64,000 bases of DNA from CAWIHK01 sp963835935 (GTDB taxonomy: Bacteria > Bacteroidota > Ignavibacteria > UBA10030 > CAVZMI01). Made by a program: the position numbers and the translations under genes. Of this stretch, positions 44,052 to 52,633 are shown piece by piece; within the stretch, counting starts at the first letter, position 1, and each line of letters begins with the position of its first letter. The stretch is from contig CAWIHK010000002.1 of NCBI GenBank assembly GCA_963835935.1, positions 558,001 through 622,000 on the forward strand, in the 5' to 3' direction. The notes under the pieces were generated by a model. The model had not been told where the DNA came from, did not search any database, and was given only the letters and a program-made list of their open reading frames with translations.

Positions 44052-44912
44052 TTATCTTTTACTTTTCTCAAAAAAGTCTTCTTTAATCATTCCTTCACAG
44101 ATTGCCACAACGGGACCGATCATCGTTACCCTGAAATCATTTGTGAATTCAAGATCGAGGTTCCCGCCTTGCATGTGCACGGTTATATTGTTTTCGCATA
44201 AACCTAATTTAAACGCAACCGATGCCGAGCCGATGCTGCTGCTTCCTGACGCCAGCGTATATCCGGCGCCTCGTTCCCAAATTTCAATTTGTATATTTTT
44301 TTTGTCGATGACTTTCATGAACTGCACATTTGTTCTTCTCGGGAAGATCGCGTTCGTCTCGATGTATGGACCATAGGCTTTCGCAAGCTCTGGAGAAATA
44401 TTATCACAAAGAACAACACAATGAGGATTTCCGATATTCGCTGCACAGTAGCGAAAGGATTTTCCGTTTATCACGAAATTTCGATTGAGAACTTCACCTT
44501 CATCGCCAATGATTGGGATGTCTGAAGCAATAAATGAAACTTTTCCCATTTCAATTTTAACTAAATCGCCGTTATTCTTTATTTCAGACTGCACATTTCC
44601 GCCAAGTGTATTGATGGTGAATAGTTTTGTTTTCACCAAACCTATATCGTACAAGTACCTAGAAAATATTCTCAGCCCGTTTCCACTTTTTTCCGCTTCG
44701 CTTCCGTCGGGATTGAATATTCTCAGCTTGAAAATTTTATCTTTAATTACAGGTCCGTACAATATTCCGTCGGATCCAACTCCGAAATTCCGGTCGCAGA
44801 TTAATTTGATCGTCGGCACGTCGAGAGTAATTTTCGATTCTCGTGGATCGATGACGATGTAATCGTTTCCAAGTCCGTGATATTTATAAAATTTCACTGT
44901 GTTCTTTTTCAT
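44052..44912 (-). CDS. dapF: diaminopimelate epimerase family protein, Cys-to-Ser active site
   Basis: 286 residues, full family length, with FYKYHGLGNDYIVID, NPDGSEAE, NIGNPHCVVL and WERGAGYTLASG. The two catalytic cysteines of DapF both read Ser here: EKSGNGLR (Ser76) where CGNG is usual, and ASGSSS (Ser222) where ACGTG is usual. The rest of the active site is conserved and it lies beside dapL and lysA, so a DapF role is plausible, but activity with serines is unproven. An AAAGGAA precedes the start. Confidence 0.82.
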   Translation of the reverse strand: MKKNTVKFYKYHGLGNDYIVIDPRESKITLDVPTIKLICDRNFGVGSDGILYGPVIKDKIFKLRIFNPDGSEAEKSGNGLRIFSRYLYDIGLVKTKLFTINTLGGNVQSEIKNNGDLVKIEMGKVSFIASDIPIIGDEGEVLNRNFVINGKSFRYCAANIGNPHCVVLCDNISPELAKAYGPYIETNAIFPRRTNVQFMKVIDKKNIQIEIWERGAGYTLASGSSSIGSASVAFKLGLCENNITVHMQGGNLDLEFTNDFRVTMIGPVVAICEGMIKEDFFEKSKR

Positions 44913-44949
44913 CTTTTTTATAGTTCCTTTGGATTATTTTACGTTCGTC

Positions 44950-46182
44950 TTAGAATTTCAATTTTAATTTCTTGATGCGGTTTTTCATTTCATCAATTAC
45001 TTCTTTTTCGCGTTCGATTGAATCAGCCTCAAACGTTACCGAAAATCGAATGTAGTTTCCTGCGTCACCCCACGGAACGGTTGAGATCAAAGCCGATCGA
45101 ATGAGAAAATCGGAAAACTCCGATGCTGTTTTGAATTCTTTTCCATCTTCCGTTCCGATTGGTGCAGGCACATAACAATAAAATGACCCTCTCGGCTTTT
45201 TCGCTTTGAAGCCCAATTCGCAGAGCGCGTTTACAAGCAGATCGAATCTTCTTGAATATTTTTCTACAGTTGCCTTAGTGATCTCCAAATGATTAAAAGC
45301 CTGTATGGCAGCTTTCTGAATCGCGCGGAATTGTCCTGAATCGGTGTTGTCTTTTACCGTCGCATAAGCTTTAACAGCTTTTGCATTTCCGCAGACGAAA
45401 CCCAATCTCCAGCCCGTCATATTAAAAGCTTTCGACATTGAATGTACTTCAACGCCGACATCTATTGCACCATCGACAGACAAGAAGCTTAACGGCTTGT
45501 AGCCATCATAGGTTAACGCGCTGTATGGAGCGTCATGAATAACAACGATTCCATTTTTGTGCGCGAAGTCGACAACACGTTTGAAGAACTCCGGCGTGGC
45601 CGTAGCTCCGGTGGGATTGTTCGGATAATTCAGGTAAAGGGTTTTAGCTCTTTTTAAAATTGAAGAAGGAATAATTTCTAAATCCGGTAAAAATGAATTC
45701 GACTCAAGAAGAGGAAGGTTGAATACCTCGCCTCCTAAATATTTTGTATAGGTCGCCGATACCGGATAGCCGGGAATCGTGGTTAGAAACACATCTCCCG
45801 GATTTATAAAACAGATTGGAAGTATCGCGAGCGCCGGCTTCGATCCGATTGCATGGACGATATGTTCTAACGGATTTTCAATATGCACACCGTAAACATT
45901 TTTTAAATATTGTGCGGCAGCATTTTGAAATTCAGGAATTCCATTATCAGCATACCAACGATTTTCCGGTTTTCCAGCTTCTTCCGAAAGAGTTTTTACA
46001 ACAAGCGGATCTGCCGGCCAATCGGGTTCTCCGACGCCCATGTCGATTATTGGGACGTCAGGATGTGCAAGTTTCGCTGCGGCTTTGGCTCGCTTGATCA
46101 TTTCAAACTTATAAATTTCCGTAGACTTTCCGAAATTGATGCCGCCGAGCCGTTCTGCAATTTTATCGTCAAAGAAATTCAT
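44950..46182 (-). CDS. dapL: LL-diaminopimelate aminotransferase
   Basis: 410 residues, class I/II PLP aminotransferase of the DapL type. IDMGVGEPDWPADP, RWYADNGIPEFQNAAAQYL, YPNNPTGATA, the PLP lysine in SMSKAFNMTGWRLGF, and NYIRFSVTF. DapL turns tetrahydrodipicolinate directly into LL-DAP, bypassing DapD, DapC and DapE. It forms a pair with dapF 37 bp downstream. Confidence 0.9.
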   Translation of the reverse strand: MNFFDDKIAERLGGINFGKSTEIYKFEMIKRAKAAAKLAHPDVPIIDMGVGEPDWPADPLVVKTLSEEAGKPENRWYADNGIPEFQNAAAQYLKNVYGVHIENPLEHIVHAIGSKPALAILPICFINPGDVFLTTIPGYPVSATYTKYLGGEVFNLPLLESNSFLPDLEIIPSSILKRAKTLYLNYPNNPTGATATPEFFKRVVDFAHKNGIVVIHDAPYSALTYDGYKPLSFLSVDGAIDVGVEVHSMSKAFNMTGWRLGFVCGNAKAVKAYATVKDNTDSGQFRAIQKAAIQAFNHLEITKATVEKYSRRFDLLVNALCELGFKAKKPRGSFYCYVPAPIGTEDGKEFKTASEFSDFLIRSALISTVPWGDAGNYIRFSVTFEADSIEREKEVIDEMKNRIKKLKLKF

Positions 46183-46258
46183 AAAAACATTTTGCCTTTC
46201 TAATTTATGTTATGAGTGCTCGTCTTTTCTTCCTGTTATGTATGAACCTAATCAGTAA

Positions 46259-46331
46259 TTGCATACAACCCGGCAGATATAGCTGAAATTAATTACGGAG
46301 AAGCGAAACAGCTATGTATGGTTATACGCAA
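46259..46331. repeat. nested inverted repeat resembling an integron attC site
   Basis: Outer arms TTGCATACAACC (46259-46270) and GGTTATACGCAA (46320-46331) pair at 10 of 12 positions. Inner arms ATAGCTG (46279-46285) and CAGCTAT (46309-46315) pair perfectly. The 73-base, two-box, imperfectly paired plan is that of attC sites, and R-box-like GTTATAC / ATACAAC cores are near, though not exact, to the published GTTRRRY/RYYYAAC. It lies 43 bp past the 3' end of the frameshifted gene at 46374. Confidence 0.45.
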
Positions 46332-46373
46332 TTCTATACCAATGTTAAATATAAATATAGACAAGGAGGTCGA

Positions 46374-46981
46374 TTAATCCAAAATTCCCTTATTTAAAAA
46401 AACACTTAAACTCTTATTAGGATTTCTATCTAAATGTGAATGATAATTTCCGGAATCAGGACCCCAATCAAAATAAACTCCAGATTTTTCTTTATTAATT
46501 TCATTCGCAAACTCTTTCGATAAATTCAATTTCTGGTTTATTAAAAGAATTGGTTTATCTCGATTTAGTAAGGAAGCAAAAACTTTTAGATTATACTCAC
46601 CATCTAAAAATTCAAATTTAGTCCCGTCTTTTGGTAATAAAAAATGATGATTACATGAGACACCTTCTTTCCCAACATATAAACCACTTCCTCTAACTAG
46701 ATTATCTTTTTCACCATAAACCCAAATATTGAAATTTTGAACAGATTCACCTCTTTGAATGTAGCTGTACATATTTTCAATAATTTTCCCTTTTTGTGAA
46801 GTGCTAAACAATAATGTTCTTAAGAATATTTTAGGGGGGCTGAAGTTCCATCAGGTCCAAAAAATATTGTTGTTGGTTGAGTCATTTTGATTGTACCACT
46901 ATGAAAAAATGTAAACCAAGCTGTTATAGAAGAAATTACTAAAGCCAAAAAAGAAATTATTATTGTTATTAAATTGAACAT
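46374..46981 (-). pseudogene. conserved membrane-anchored hypothetical gene with a -1 frameshift
   Basis: The frame from ATG 46981 gives a membrane helix (LITIIISFLALVISSITAW) then MTQPTTIFFGPDG and stops after KYS. The second frame resumes at once as PKIFLRTLLFSTSQKGKI and runs through NFNIWVYGE, VSCNHHFLLPKDG and YFDWGPDSGNYHSH to 46374. The switch is at a run of six Cs (plus-strand Gs at 46834-46839); one more base would restore a 203-codon gene. Function unknown to me. Either a real disruption, a slippery on/off tract or a read error. Confidence 0.7.
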
Positions 46982-47075
46982 GATAATATATCCTCCAAAT
47001 ACTGCAATATCTATAGTACACGCTGTGATTAATTTATTTCAACAGTCGATACGAAATTGCAACATTATTTTTTTA

Positions 47076-47597
47076 TCATTCCTTCTCCTGAATAAAACCG
47101 ATGGGCCGATGCTTCGGTTCGGGAGGCGTCATCAGTTCTCGGATTGCGTCGAAGACAACTTTAAATTGAGCATCATACTTTTTCTCCAACGAGTTTAATT
47201 TTCGGGCAAGTTCTTCATTGGAAGCAAGCAATCGACGTAAATGAACGAATGTACGAATAATTTCGATATTCACACGGACGGCGCGTTTACTCCTCAGAAC
47301 GCTTGACAACATCGCGACCCCTTGTTCGGTAAAAGCATACGGTGTCGCCCTGCGAAGACCACCCCAACTTGAAGTCACAATTTGTGATTTCAAGTTTTTA
47401 AACTCCTCGCGATTCAACTGAAACATAAAATCGTCGGGGAAACGATCTGCATTTCTCTTCACTGCTTGTACTAACGCTCGCGGAGTAACCTGATAAAGTC
47501 GGGCAAGATCGGTACTGAGCATAACTTTATCGCCTCGCAAGAGATAGATTCGCTGCTCGATTTGTTCTCTTGGTATAAGACTGTGAGTCTCTTTCAT
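47076..47597 (-). CDS. ORF6N domain protein
   Basis: 173 residues. ORF6N domain, known from phage antirepressor-like proteins: YLLRGDKVMLSTDLARLYQV, VKRNADRFPDDFMFQL and RRATPYAFTEQGVAMLSSVL (each block visible, separated by linkers). The C-terminus is a short coiled coil (EELARKLNSLEKKYD). Bacterial copies are often in accessory DNA; no phage gene is adjacent. DNA binding is expected, target unknown. Confidence 0.85.
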   Translation of the reverse strand: MKETHSLIPREQIEQRIYLLRGDKVMLSTDLARLYQVTPRALVQAVKRNADRFPDDFMFQLNREEFKNLKSQIVTSSWGGLRRATPYAFTEQGVAMLSSVLRSKRAVRVNIEIIRTFVHLRRLLASNEELARKLNSLEKKYDAQFKVVFDAIRELMTPPEPKHRPIGFIQEKE

Positions 47598-47626
47598 CGA
47601 TTATTCTTTCTCTTCATATTATCTCA

Positions 47627-48910
47627 TTAGTCAAGAGAAATCTCTCTCTTCCAAATTTCTTCTGGTTTTTGTCTTTCCGTTATAAGAACGTGCGATCCGT
47701 CGGAGCGTAGCATCACTTCCGCACAAATCGGATGAGAATTGTAATTCTTCGCACTCATTGAAATGCCGTAAGCTCCGGAACCCATAACTACAATATAATC
47801 TCCAATTTCGGCTTTTGGCAATTGAACGGAGTCGATTTCATCCGGATTGAATTCTTTTGGCGTGAAGATGTCTCCGCTTTCACAACAATTTCCTACAACA
47901 ACATAATTCTCAGATGTCTTTTCCCCTTTTCCGAGCAAACGAATCGGATGTTTGGCGCCATAAATCATCGGGCGAAGGAGCTCGGTCATTGAAGCATCCA
48001 ATTTTAAAAAACGATGCCCGTGATGTCCGGTGTCGACAATATCGTTAATGCGTGAAAGAAGTAAACACGAATTGGCGGCAAGATACGTGCCCGGCTCGAT
48101 TTCAAGATGCAGTTTACGTCCGGTTTCTTTAAATAGTTTTTCAAACGATTTTTTTATGACTTGAAAAACAGATTGGATATTGATTGAATTTTGAGAATTC
48201 ATTCGATCGATTTTAAAGCCGCCGCCCAGATTGACGATCTCGACATCGGGAAGTTTGCGAACAATGTCGAGCGTAAGGTGCGACGCCTTCTGCCAGATTT
48301 TCCAATCGCTTCCGGAGCCGACGTGAGTATGAATTTGAGTAATTTTTAAAGAATGTTGTTTTGCGATGTTGAGTACTTCCGGCACATAGTCGTGCCAAAT
48401 TCCAAACGAGGCCGCCGGTCCGGCGGTGTTGGTTCGATTGTTATGGCCTGAACCAAGTCCGGGGTTGATTCTTACCGAAATGGATTTGGTACTGTTGGAA
48501 AAAAGTTCGGCAAAGATTCGAAGTTGTGTGAGCGATGTGCAATTGTAGACAACTCCGAGATTGACAAGCTCAGCTACAAGCTCAGGCGGCAGAGTGTCCT
48601 GGCTGGTGAGTTTTATTTTTTCAGGAGCAATTCCCGCGGCGAGAGCGCGTTTTACTTCATAGTATGAAGATGCGTCTATGAAAATGCCCATCTCGTCGAA
48701 AATGCTTAAGATAGCGCGATGCGAGTTTGCTTTCATGGCATACCGAACGGTTAAGCCGAATGCATTGGGAGCTGTCAAAGCCGCTTTTGCGTAGCGGCGA
48801 TAGCTATCTTCATCGTGAACCAGAAGCGGCGTTCCATATTTATTCGACAGTTCGATAAGTTGAGCGTCACTGCCGAAGGAGAGCGAATGTTGGTGGTGGT
48901 GAGTAATCAA
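47627..48910 (-). CDS. lysA: diaminopimelate decarboxylase
   Basis: 427 residues, fold III PLP enzyme. PLP lysine in RYAMKANSH, HTHVGSGSDW, VNLGGGFKID, EIEPGTYL, and the active-site Cys in NCCESGD; late GSGAYGISMSAKNYNSHP. Converts meso-DAP to lysine. Near dapL-dapF but separated by an ORF6N gene and a frameshifted gene, suggesting insertions into a lysine cluster. Confidence 0.92.
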   Translation of the reverse strand: MITHHHQHSLSFGSDAQLIELSNKYGTPLLVHDEDSYRRYAKAALTAPNAFGLTVRYAMKANSHRAILSIFDEMGIFIDASSYYEVKRALAAGIAPEKIKLTSQDTLPPELVAELVNLGVVYNCTSLTQLRIFAELFSNSTKSISVRINPGLGSGHNNRTNTAGPAASFGIWHDYVPEVLNIAKQHSLKITQIHTHVGSGSDWKIWQKASHLTLDIVRKLPDVEIVNLGGGFKIDRMNSQNSINIQSVFQVIKKSFEKLFKETGRKLHLEIEPGTYLAANSCLLLSRINDIVDTGHHGHRFLKLDASMTELLRPMIYGAKHPIRLLGKGEKTSENYVVVGNCCESGDIFTPKEFNPDEIDSVQLPKAEIGDYIVVMGSGAYGISMSAKNYNSHPICAEVMLRSDGSHVLITERQKPEEIWKREISLD

Positions 48911-49083
48911 AATATAATCCGGTATTTAATTTATTGGTAAAATGGGTTATTGGATTTGGTTTTTAGGGTAAATTTTGGTCTTTCGTCTCTCGGTCGGATA
49001 TTGACTACAACGTTCCTTGTCTATGCGCGCCTCCCTTTTATGGAAACAGTCTGTATCTGGTCTTGCTGCGGGTCCTACCGCTT

Positions 49084-49127
49084 GCATACCACTGAACCCT
49101 GCATTGCGTATGAGCTGATGTAATGTG
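49084..49127. repeat. cassette-flanking repeat, copy A
   Basis: Aligns without gaps over about 44 bp with 51531-51575 and 52381-52424. Shared core near GCATTGCGTATGA(A/G)C(T/C)GAT. It lies 43 bp past the 3' end of the HNH gene. An interrupted inverted pair (GACT...TTCC at 49002-49016 and GGAAACAGTC at 49042-49051) is adjacent. Confidence 0.6.
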
Positions 49128-49169
49128 TTCGTATCATTCTGTTCACGAAACTGTGTCATTGAAATTTTG

Positions 49170-49778
49170 TCATTCAATTATTGTAAAACGATAAGGAAAG
49201 TCATTAATTTCTATATCCTCATTAAGCTTTTTTTTACTTTCATATCTTTCTAAAGAGATTCGTCTCGCTGCAATGTGTCCCTTATCGTTAAGTCCAAATA
49301 TATCTATCGTGGTTTTTGCTTTTCTTTTTTCGCTTTCAGATAAAGAAGGGTTTGGCTTTATTTCATGAGAACTGTAGGAATAGATGAAATAAGAATCAAA
49401 AGAATAATTTTCAGCGTCAGGTCTAAGAAGAAATTGATTGTATTGGTCCCCTTTGCTTTGCTGGCAGTTTTGGCAACAGTAATAAAGATTTTCCCACTGG
49501 CAAACAAGTTCATAATACGTAGGTCTTGATTTCGGTTTAAAATGGTCAATAGAATCTTCCTTGCTTCTTATTGGAAAGTTGTCGCAAAAGGAACAATGGC
49601 CATCTGTCAACCTTACTAAAAGCGGTTCAAGTAAGGTATTTATTTTTTGTCCCTTATGAATTGGCCACTGAAAAGAAAAACTTGAATTTCTTTTTCTGTT
49701 TTTCTCATAATTTATTCCCCATCTTTTCCAATTATTTCTGAGAAAGTCAGGAGAATCACTTCTGATAAACTTTCTCAT
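49170..49778 (-). CDS. HNH endonuclease, Septu PtuB-like
   Basis: 202 residues. The HNH/zinc motif reads CSFCDNFPI, IDHFKPKS, WENLYYCCQNCQQSKGDQ, the arrangement found in PtuB of the Septu anti-phage system and in retron Ec78 effectors. N-terminal basic region (NWKRWGINYEKNRKRN). It follows the ATPase gene by 3 bp, so the two are made together. Predicted to cleave DNA or RNA on phage infection; function inferred from family and pairing. Confidence 0.82.
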   Translation of the reverse strand: MRKFIRSDSPDFLRNNWKRWGINYEKNRKRNSSFSFQWPIHKGQKINTLLEPLLVRLTDGHCSFCDNFPIRSKEDSIDHFKPKSRPTYYELVCQWENLYYCCQNCQQSKGDQYNQFLLRPDAENYSFDSYFIYSYSSHEIKPNPSLSESEKRKAKTTIDIFGLNDKGHIAARRISLERYESKKKLNEDIEINDFPYRFTIIE

Positions 49779-49781
49779 ACT

Positions 49782-51083
49782 TTACAGAGTAATTTCTTTT
49801 TTTAATATTCTTGAGAGTTGTTTTAATTCATTTCCGATAATAGCACGTAATTCTTCGCTTTGTTCAGCCAATTCTCTTGAAATTTTTAACAATTCTTTTA
49901 ATGACACACTATTAGAATTTTTGATTGACTCATCACGCAATTTGTAAAATTCGTCTAATTGTTTTTCCACTTCAATGCCAAATTGTTTATTTATATCAAA
50001 TACTTGTTCTAAAATATAACGGTAACTTTTAGCATCTTCGGTAAGGAAAGGTTCTCCATCTAAAATGGAATTTCCTTTTTCGTCCAATTTGAATTTATAA
50101 ACCCACGCATCATCAACGGAGCCTATTACAAAAGGTGAGTGAGTAGTAAGAAATATTTGTGCTTTTGGAAAAAGTTTTTGAATAACGGGTAATATTCTTC
50201 GTTGAGCGGCAGGGTGGAGATGAATATCTATTTCATCTAAAAACAATGTGAAATTTTCCTGCCCTTCTTTTGGCATATAATCCAATCTGAAAATTAAATC
50301 GGTTAACCAACTTATTACTGATTTATATCCATCTGCTAATGTGTTGTAATGAATAGATTCATCATCTAGTTTCACCATTACATTAAGAGAATGTTCATCA
50401 ATAATAAACTCAATTTTCCTCCCGATAATTTCACCAATTGCTTTTTCTATTTTTAGAATTGATGCAAGATACTCGTCGGAATCTTTTTTATTACCCTTTT
50501 GAAAAGACAGGGCTGCACGGGTTTTATTATTTGCAATCCATTGAAATAAATTTACATTAACATTGGTTTTATTAAAAGCCAATGCTTCAGTTATAGGATT
50601 AAACTCAAAATTTTTAAATGCTTCTATTTTAGTGTCTCTTAATTGACGATGCCCATTGTATGCGAAAAAATTATAAGCATGATAATAATAGCTAAAAGTT
50701 TTATCTTCATTTTTAAAATAGGAGTCAAAAAATTCCGTGTTTGTAAAATGGGCATGTCCCATAAGAGAAATTTCCATCTCTCTTTTATGAAAGTAAATTC
50801 CAACATTGAATTCTTCTTTCTCGTGTTGGCTTGACCTCCGTTCTTTTTGAAATAAAACATCATTATCACGCCTGTTCTTTTTTTCATCTCGTAAAGAAGT
50901 ATTGAACCAAGTGTCAAAATAAGTAAGCGCTTCCAACAAAGTTGTTTTACCAGTTCCATTTTCTCCAGTAAAAATATGTATCTCTGCCTTATCCTTCAGT
51001 TGTTTCTTTTTAAAGGATAAGTCCAGATGTTCAAATACACCGACATTGTTTATTACCAATCTGTTTATTCTTAAATCTTCCAT
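49782..51083 (-). CDS. AAA/ABC-type ATPase, Septu PtuA-like
   Basis: 433 residues. Walker A FTGENGTGKTTLLEAL near residue 40, an insertion of about 200 residues, then LADGYKSVISWLTDL (signature-like), Walker B TLFLDEIDIHLHPAAQRRI, H-loop LTTHSPFVIGS. SMC/RecF-like single-chain ATPase as in PtuA. The C-terminal 80 residues are helical. With the HNH gene it forms a two-gene defence module. Clearly more A/T-rich than the metabolic genes. Confidence 0.85.
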   Translation of the reverse strand: MEDLRINRLVINNVGVFEHLDLSFKKKQLKDKAEIHIFTGENGTGKTTLLEALTYFDTWFNTSLRDEKKNRRDNDVLFQKERRSSQHEKEEFNVGIYFHKREMEISLMGHAHFTNTEFFDSYFKNEDKTFSYYYHAYNFFAYNGHRQLRDTKIEAFKNFEFNPITEALAFNKTNVNVNLFQWIANNKTRAALSFQKGNKKDSDEYLASILKIEKAIGEIIGRKIEFIIDEHSLNVMVKLDDESIHYNTLADGYKSVISWLTDLIFRLDYMPKEGQENFTLFLDEIDIHLHPAAQRRILPVIQKLFPKAQIFLTTHSPFVIGSVDDAWVYKFKLDEKGNSILDGEPFLTEDAKSYRYILEQVFDINKQFGIEVEKQLDEFYKLRDESIKNSNSVSLKELLKISRELAEQSEELRAIIGNELKQLSRILKKEITL

Positions 51084-51582
51084 ACTTCCTTTATTTTCTT
51101 AAGCTACAAAGGTATTGATAATTTTGAGCCTATTTTAATTTGAACTGTCTGTATCTGACTATCATCGCTGAAAAGTTGGGTAATGTAATGCCGCAATAGT
51201 ATAGCTGGTAACTAGTAAAAATCGTACTTCATTTTTACGATACTTTCTGCTGATAGACAAACGAAAAATGCGTTTATTTCTATAGCCAACTTCCCCACAA
51301 GCTTTCTCACTTTGAGCATCTTGTCTAGCAGTAAAAACACAATACTGCAAGAATGATAAAAACTTTAGCAATAAAAAGCAACAAAACAATGCAGCAAAGT
51401 GAAGAATTGTAATATCTCAATAGAATGAAGATGAGAAAGGAGTGAACATCCGATGAATGATCACGGATTTGGGGATTGCGTGGCCGCGTCTGAATCCACC
51501 AATACAAACCTTGCCTTCTGGAACTATACTTGCAAATCCTCTGAATTCTGCATGGCGTATGAACCGATATTGTGCGCCGGTT
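51084..51582. other. 500-bp spacer holding repeat B
   Basis: No supportable gene. Contains the words CAGCTATAC (minus strand near 51203-51211) and a TCTGTATCTG word shared with the spacer at 49.05 kb, a C-free A/T-rich middle, and repeat copy B at its right end. Some stretches can be translated (for example F-A-S-I-V-P-E-G) but no open frame has a plausible start and stop. Confidence 0.5.
51531..51575. repeat. cassette-flanking repeat, copy B
   Basis: Second copy of the ~44-bp repeat, with GCATGGCGTATGAACCGAT at its centre. It begins eight bases past the 3' end of the HEPN gene. Confidence 0.65.
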
Positions 51583-51921
51583 TTATTTTTCTTCTAGTAA
51601 TTCGTCAACTTGTTTTTTTAGAATTGGTAATTGTTTCGACACAATCCCCCAGATTATCACGTCATCAATTTTGTCATAACCATGAATAACCCAATTTCTC
51701 AAATCGACAATTTTGCGGGCATTATCAATATTTATGTTTGAATCTAATTTTAAAATCCTATTTGCAGCTTCTCCAATTATCTCTAATTCTCTTTCGATGC
51801 CGCGTCTAAGCAACTTATTTGTCGAATATTTATTAAAATTTTTCTTATTACCAATATATTCATTTATGGAATTTATTGAGCTTTGGATATCATACAAATA
51901 TTTTTTAATATCAAGCTGCAT
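51583..51921 (-). CDS. HEPN-domain toxin (DUF86, HepT-like)
   Basis: 112 residues. The HEPN active motif RX4HXY is intact as RNWVIHGYDKID near residue 88. HepT toxins are RNases; their cognate MntA antitoxin inactivates them by AMPylating the Tyr of this motif. Upstream part ELEIIGEAANRILKL is typical of DUF86. It overlaps the MNT gene by 11 bp. Confidence 0.9.
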   Translation of the reverse strand: MQLDIKKYLYDIQSSINSINEYIGNKKNFNKYSTNKLLRRGIERELEIIGEAANRILKLDSNINIDNARKIVDLRNWVIHGYDKIDDVIIWGIVSKQLPILKKQVDELLEEK

Positions 51922-52216
51922 AAATCAACTGTTTAGTTTTCTCCATCCCTTCAATAAAATAGGGATTGGAAAGTGATTTATCTGTTAACAAATCAATCTT
52001 TCTATTAAATAAATCTTGAAGCTTATAATGCAAATCAAAATAATTATCTGTATACTGCTCAATTGACAAATTATCAAATGAAATCAATAAATCTATATCG
52101 CTATTGTCATTGAATTTATCTGTACATACCGAACCAAATGCATACATTTTTTTAACACTATACACATTACAAAGTTTGCTTAGTTCCTGTATTTTATCAG
52201 ATATGATCTTATTCAT
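51911..52216 (-). CDS. MNT-domain nucleotidyltransferase antitoxin (MntA-like)
   Basis: 101 residues from MNKIISDKIQ at 52216; an in-frame Met at 52246 would add ten residues. Minimal nucleotidyltransferase with the catalytic GSx10DxD signature: FGSVCTDKFNDNSDIDLLI. Antitoxin of the HEPN gene, with antitoxin upstream of toxin as usual. Known MntA proteins transfer AMP to HepT. Confidence 0.88.
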   Translation of the reverse strand: MNKIISDKIQELSKLCNVYSVKKMYAFGSVCTDKFNDNSDIDLLISFDNLSIEQYTDNYFDLHYKLQDLFNRKIDLLTDKSLSNPYFIEGMEKTKQLIYAA

Positions 52217-52246
52217 CTCAAATATTCCAATTGTTTGTCTCACCAA

Positions 52247-52633
52247 AGATAATCATTTTTTATAACTTTTCGCAAACCACTGTCCTAAGCTGGTGTACAA
52301 AGTTTGCAGCTATACGTCATGCGGGATCTACTTTTGTTTTCTGTCCATCGATATAAAAGTAACAAAAACTTTTGAAACTACAAAACCCTCTAAATCGCGC
52401 ATTACGTACGAACCGATGTTGTGGCAGTTACATTATTGTTCATATTCTACAACCAAATACAACCGAAATCTTTCTTCTTTAATAATTTATTTATTTTGTT
52501 CATGTCAAAACATTCAGGATCAAATTTTTCTCCGGGCTAAAGCGGACATGCTTGCGTGCCTCCGATCCATTTCGCCTAGCGAGACTAAACCACTTCGTAA
52601 TAAAAAATACTTTTAGACAATCCCTTTTGGATT
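52247..52633. other. 390-bp spacer holding repeat C
   Basis: No gene seen. Carries repeat copy C and a CAGCTATAC word (52308-52316) near AAGCTGG. At 52530-52600 the base composition changes to G/C-richer sequence with short fragments (GCTTGCGTGCCTCCGATCC) that may be debris of other intergenic elements. Confidence 0.5.
52381..52424. repeat. cassette-flanking repeat, copy C
   Basis: Third copy of the ~44-bp repeat, centre GCATTACGTACGAACCGAT. It lies about 210 bp past the 3' end of the nucleotidyltransferase gene. Confidence 0.65.

Noticed and set aside
48947..49177. 76-codon minus-strand open frame in the repeat A spacer
   Set aside because: Overlaps repeat A; no family features; other repeat copies do not preserve the frame.
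51453..51689. 78-codon plus-strand open frame in the repeat B spacer
   Set aside because: It runs antisense into the HEPN gene, has no recognisable domain, and its first part is repeat sequence.
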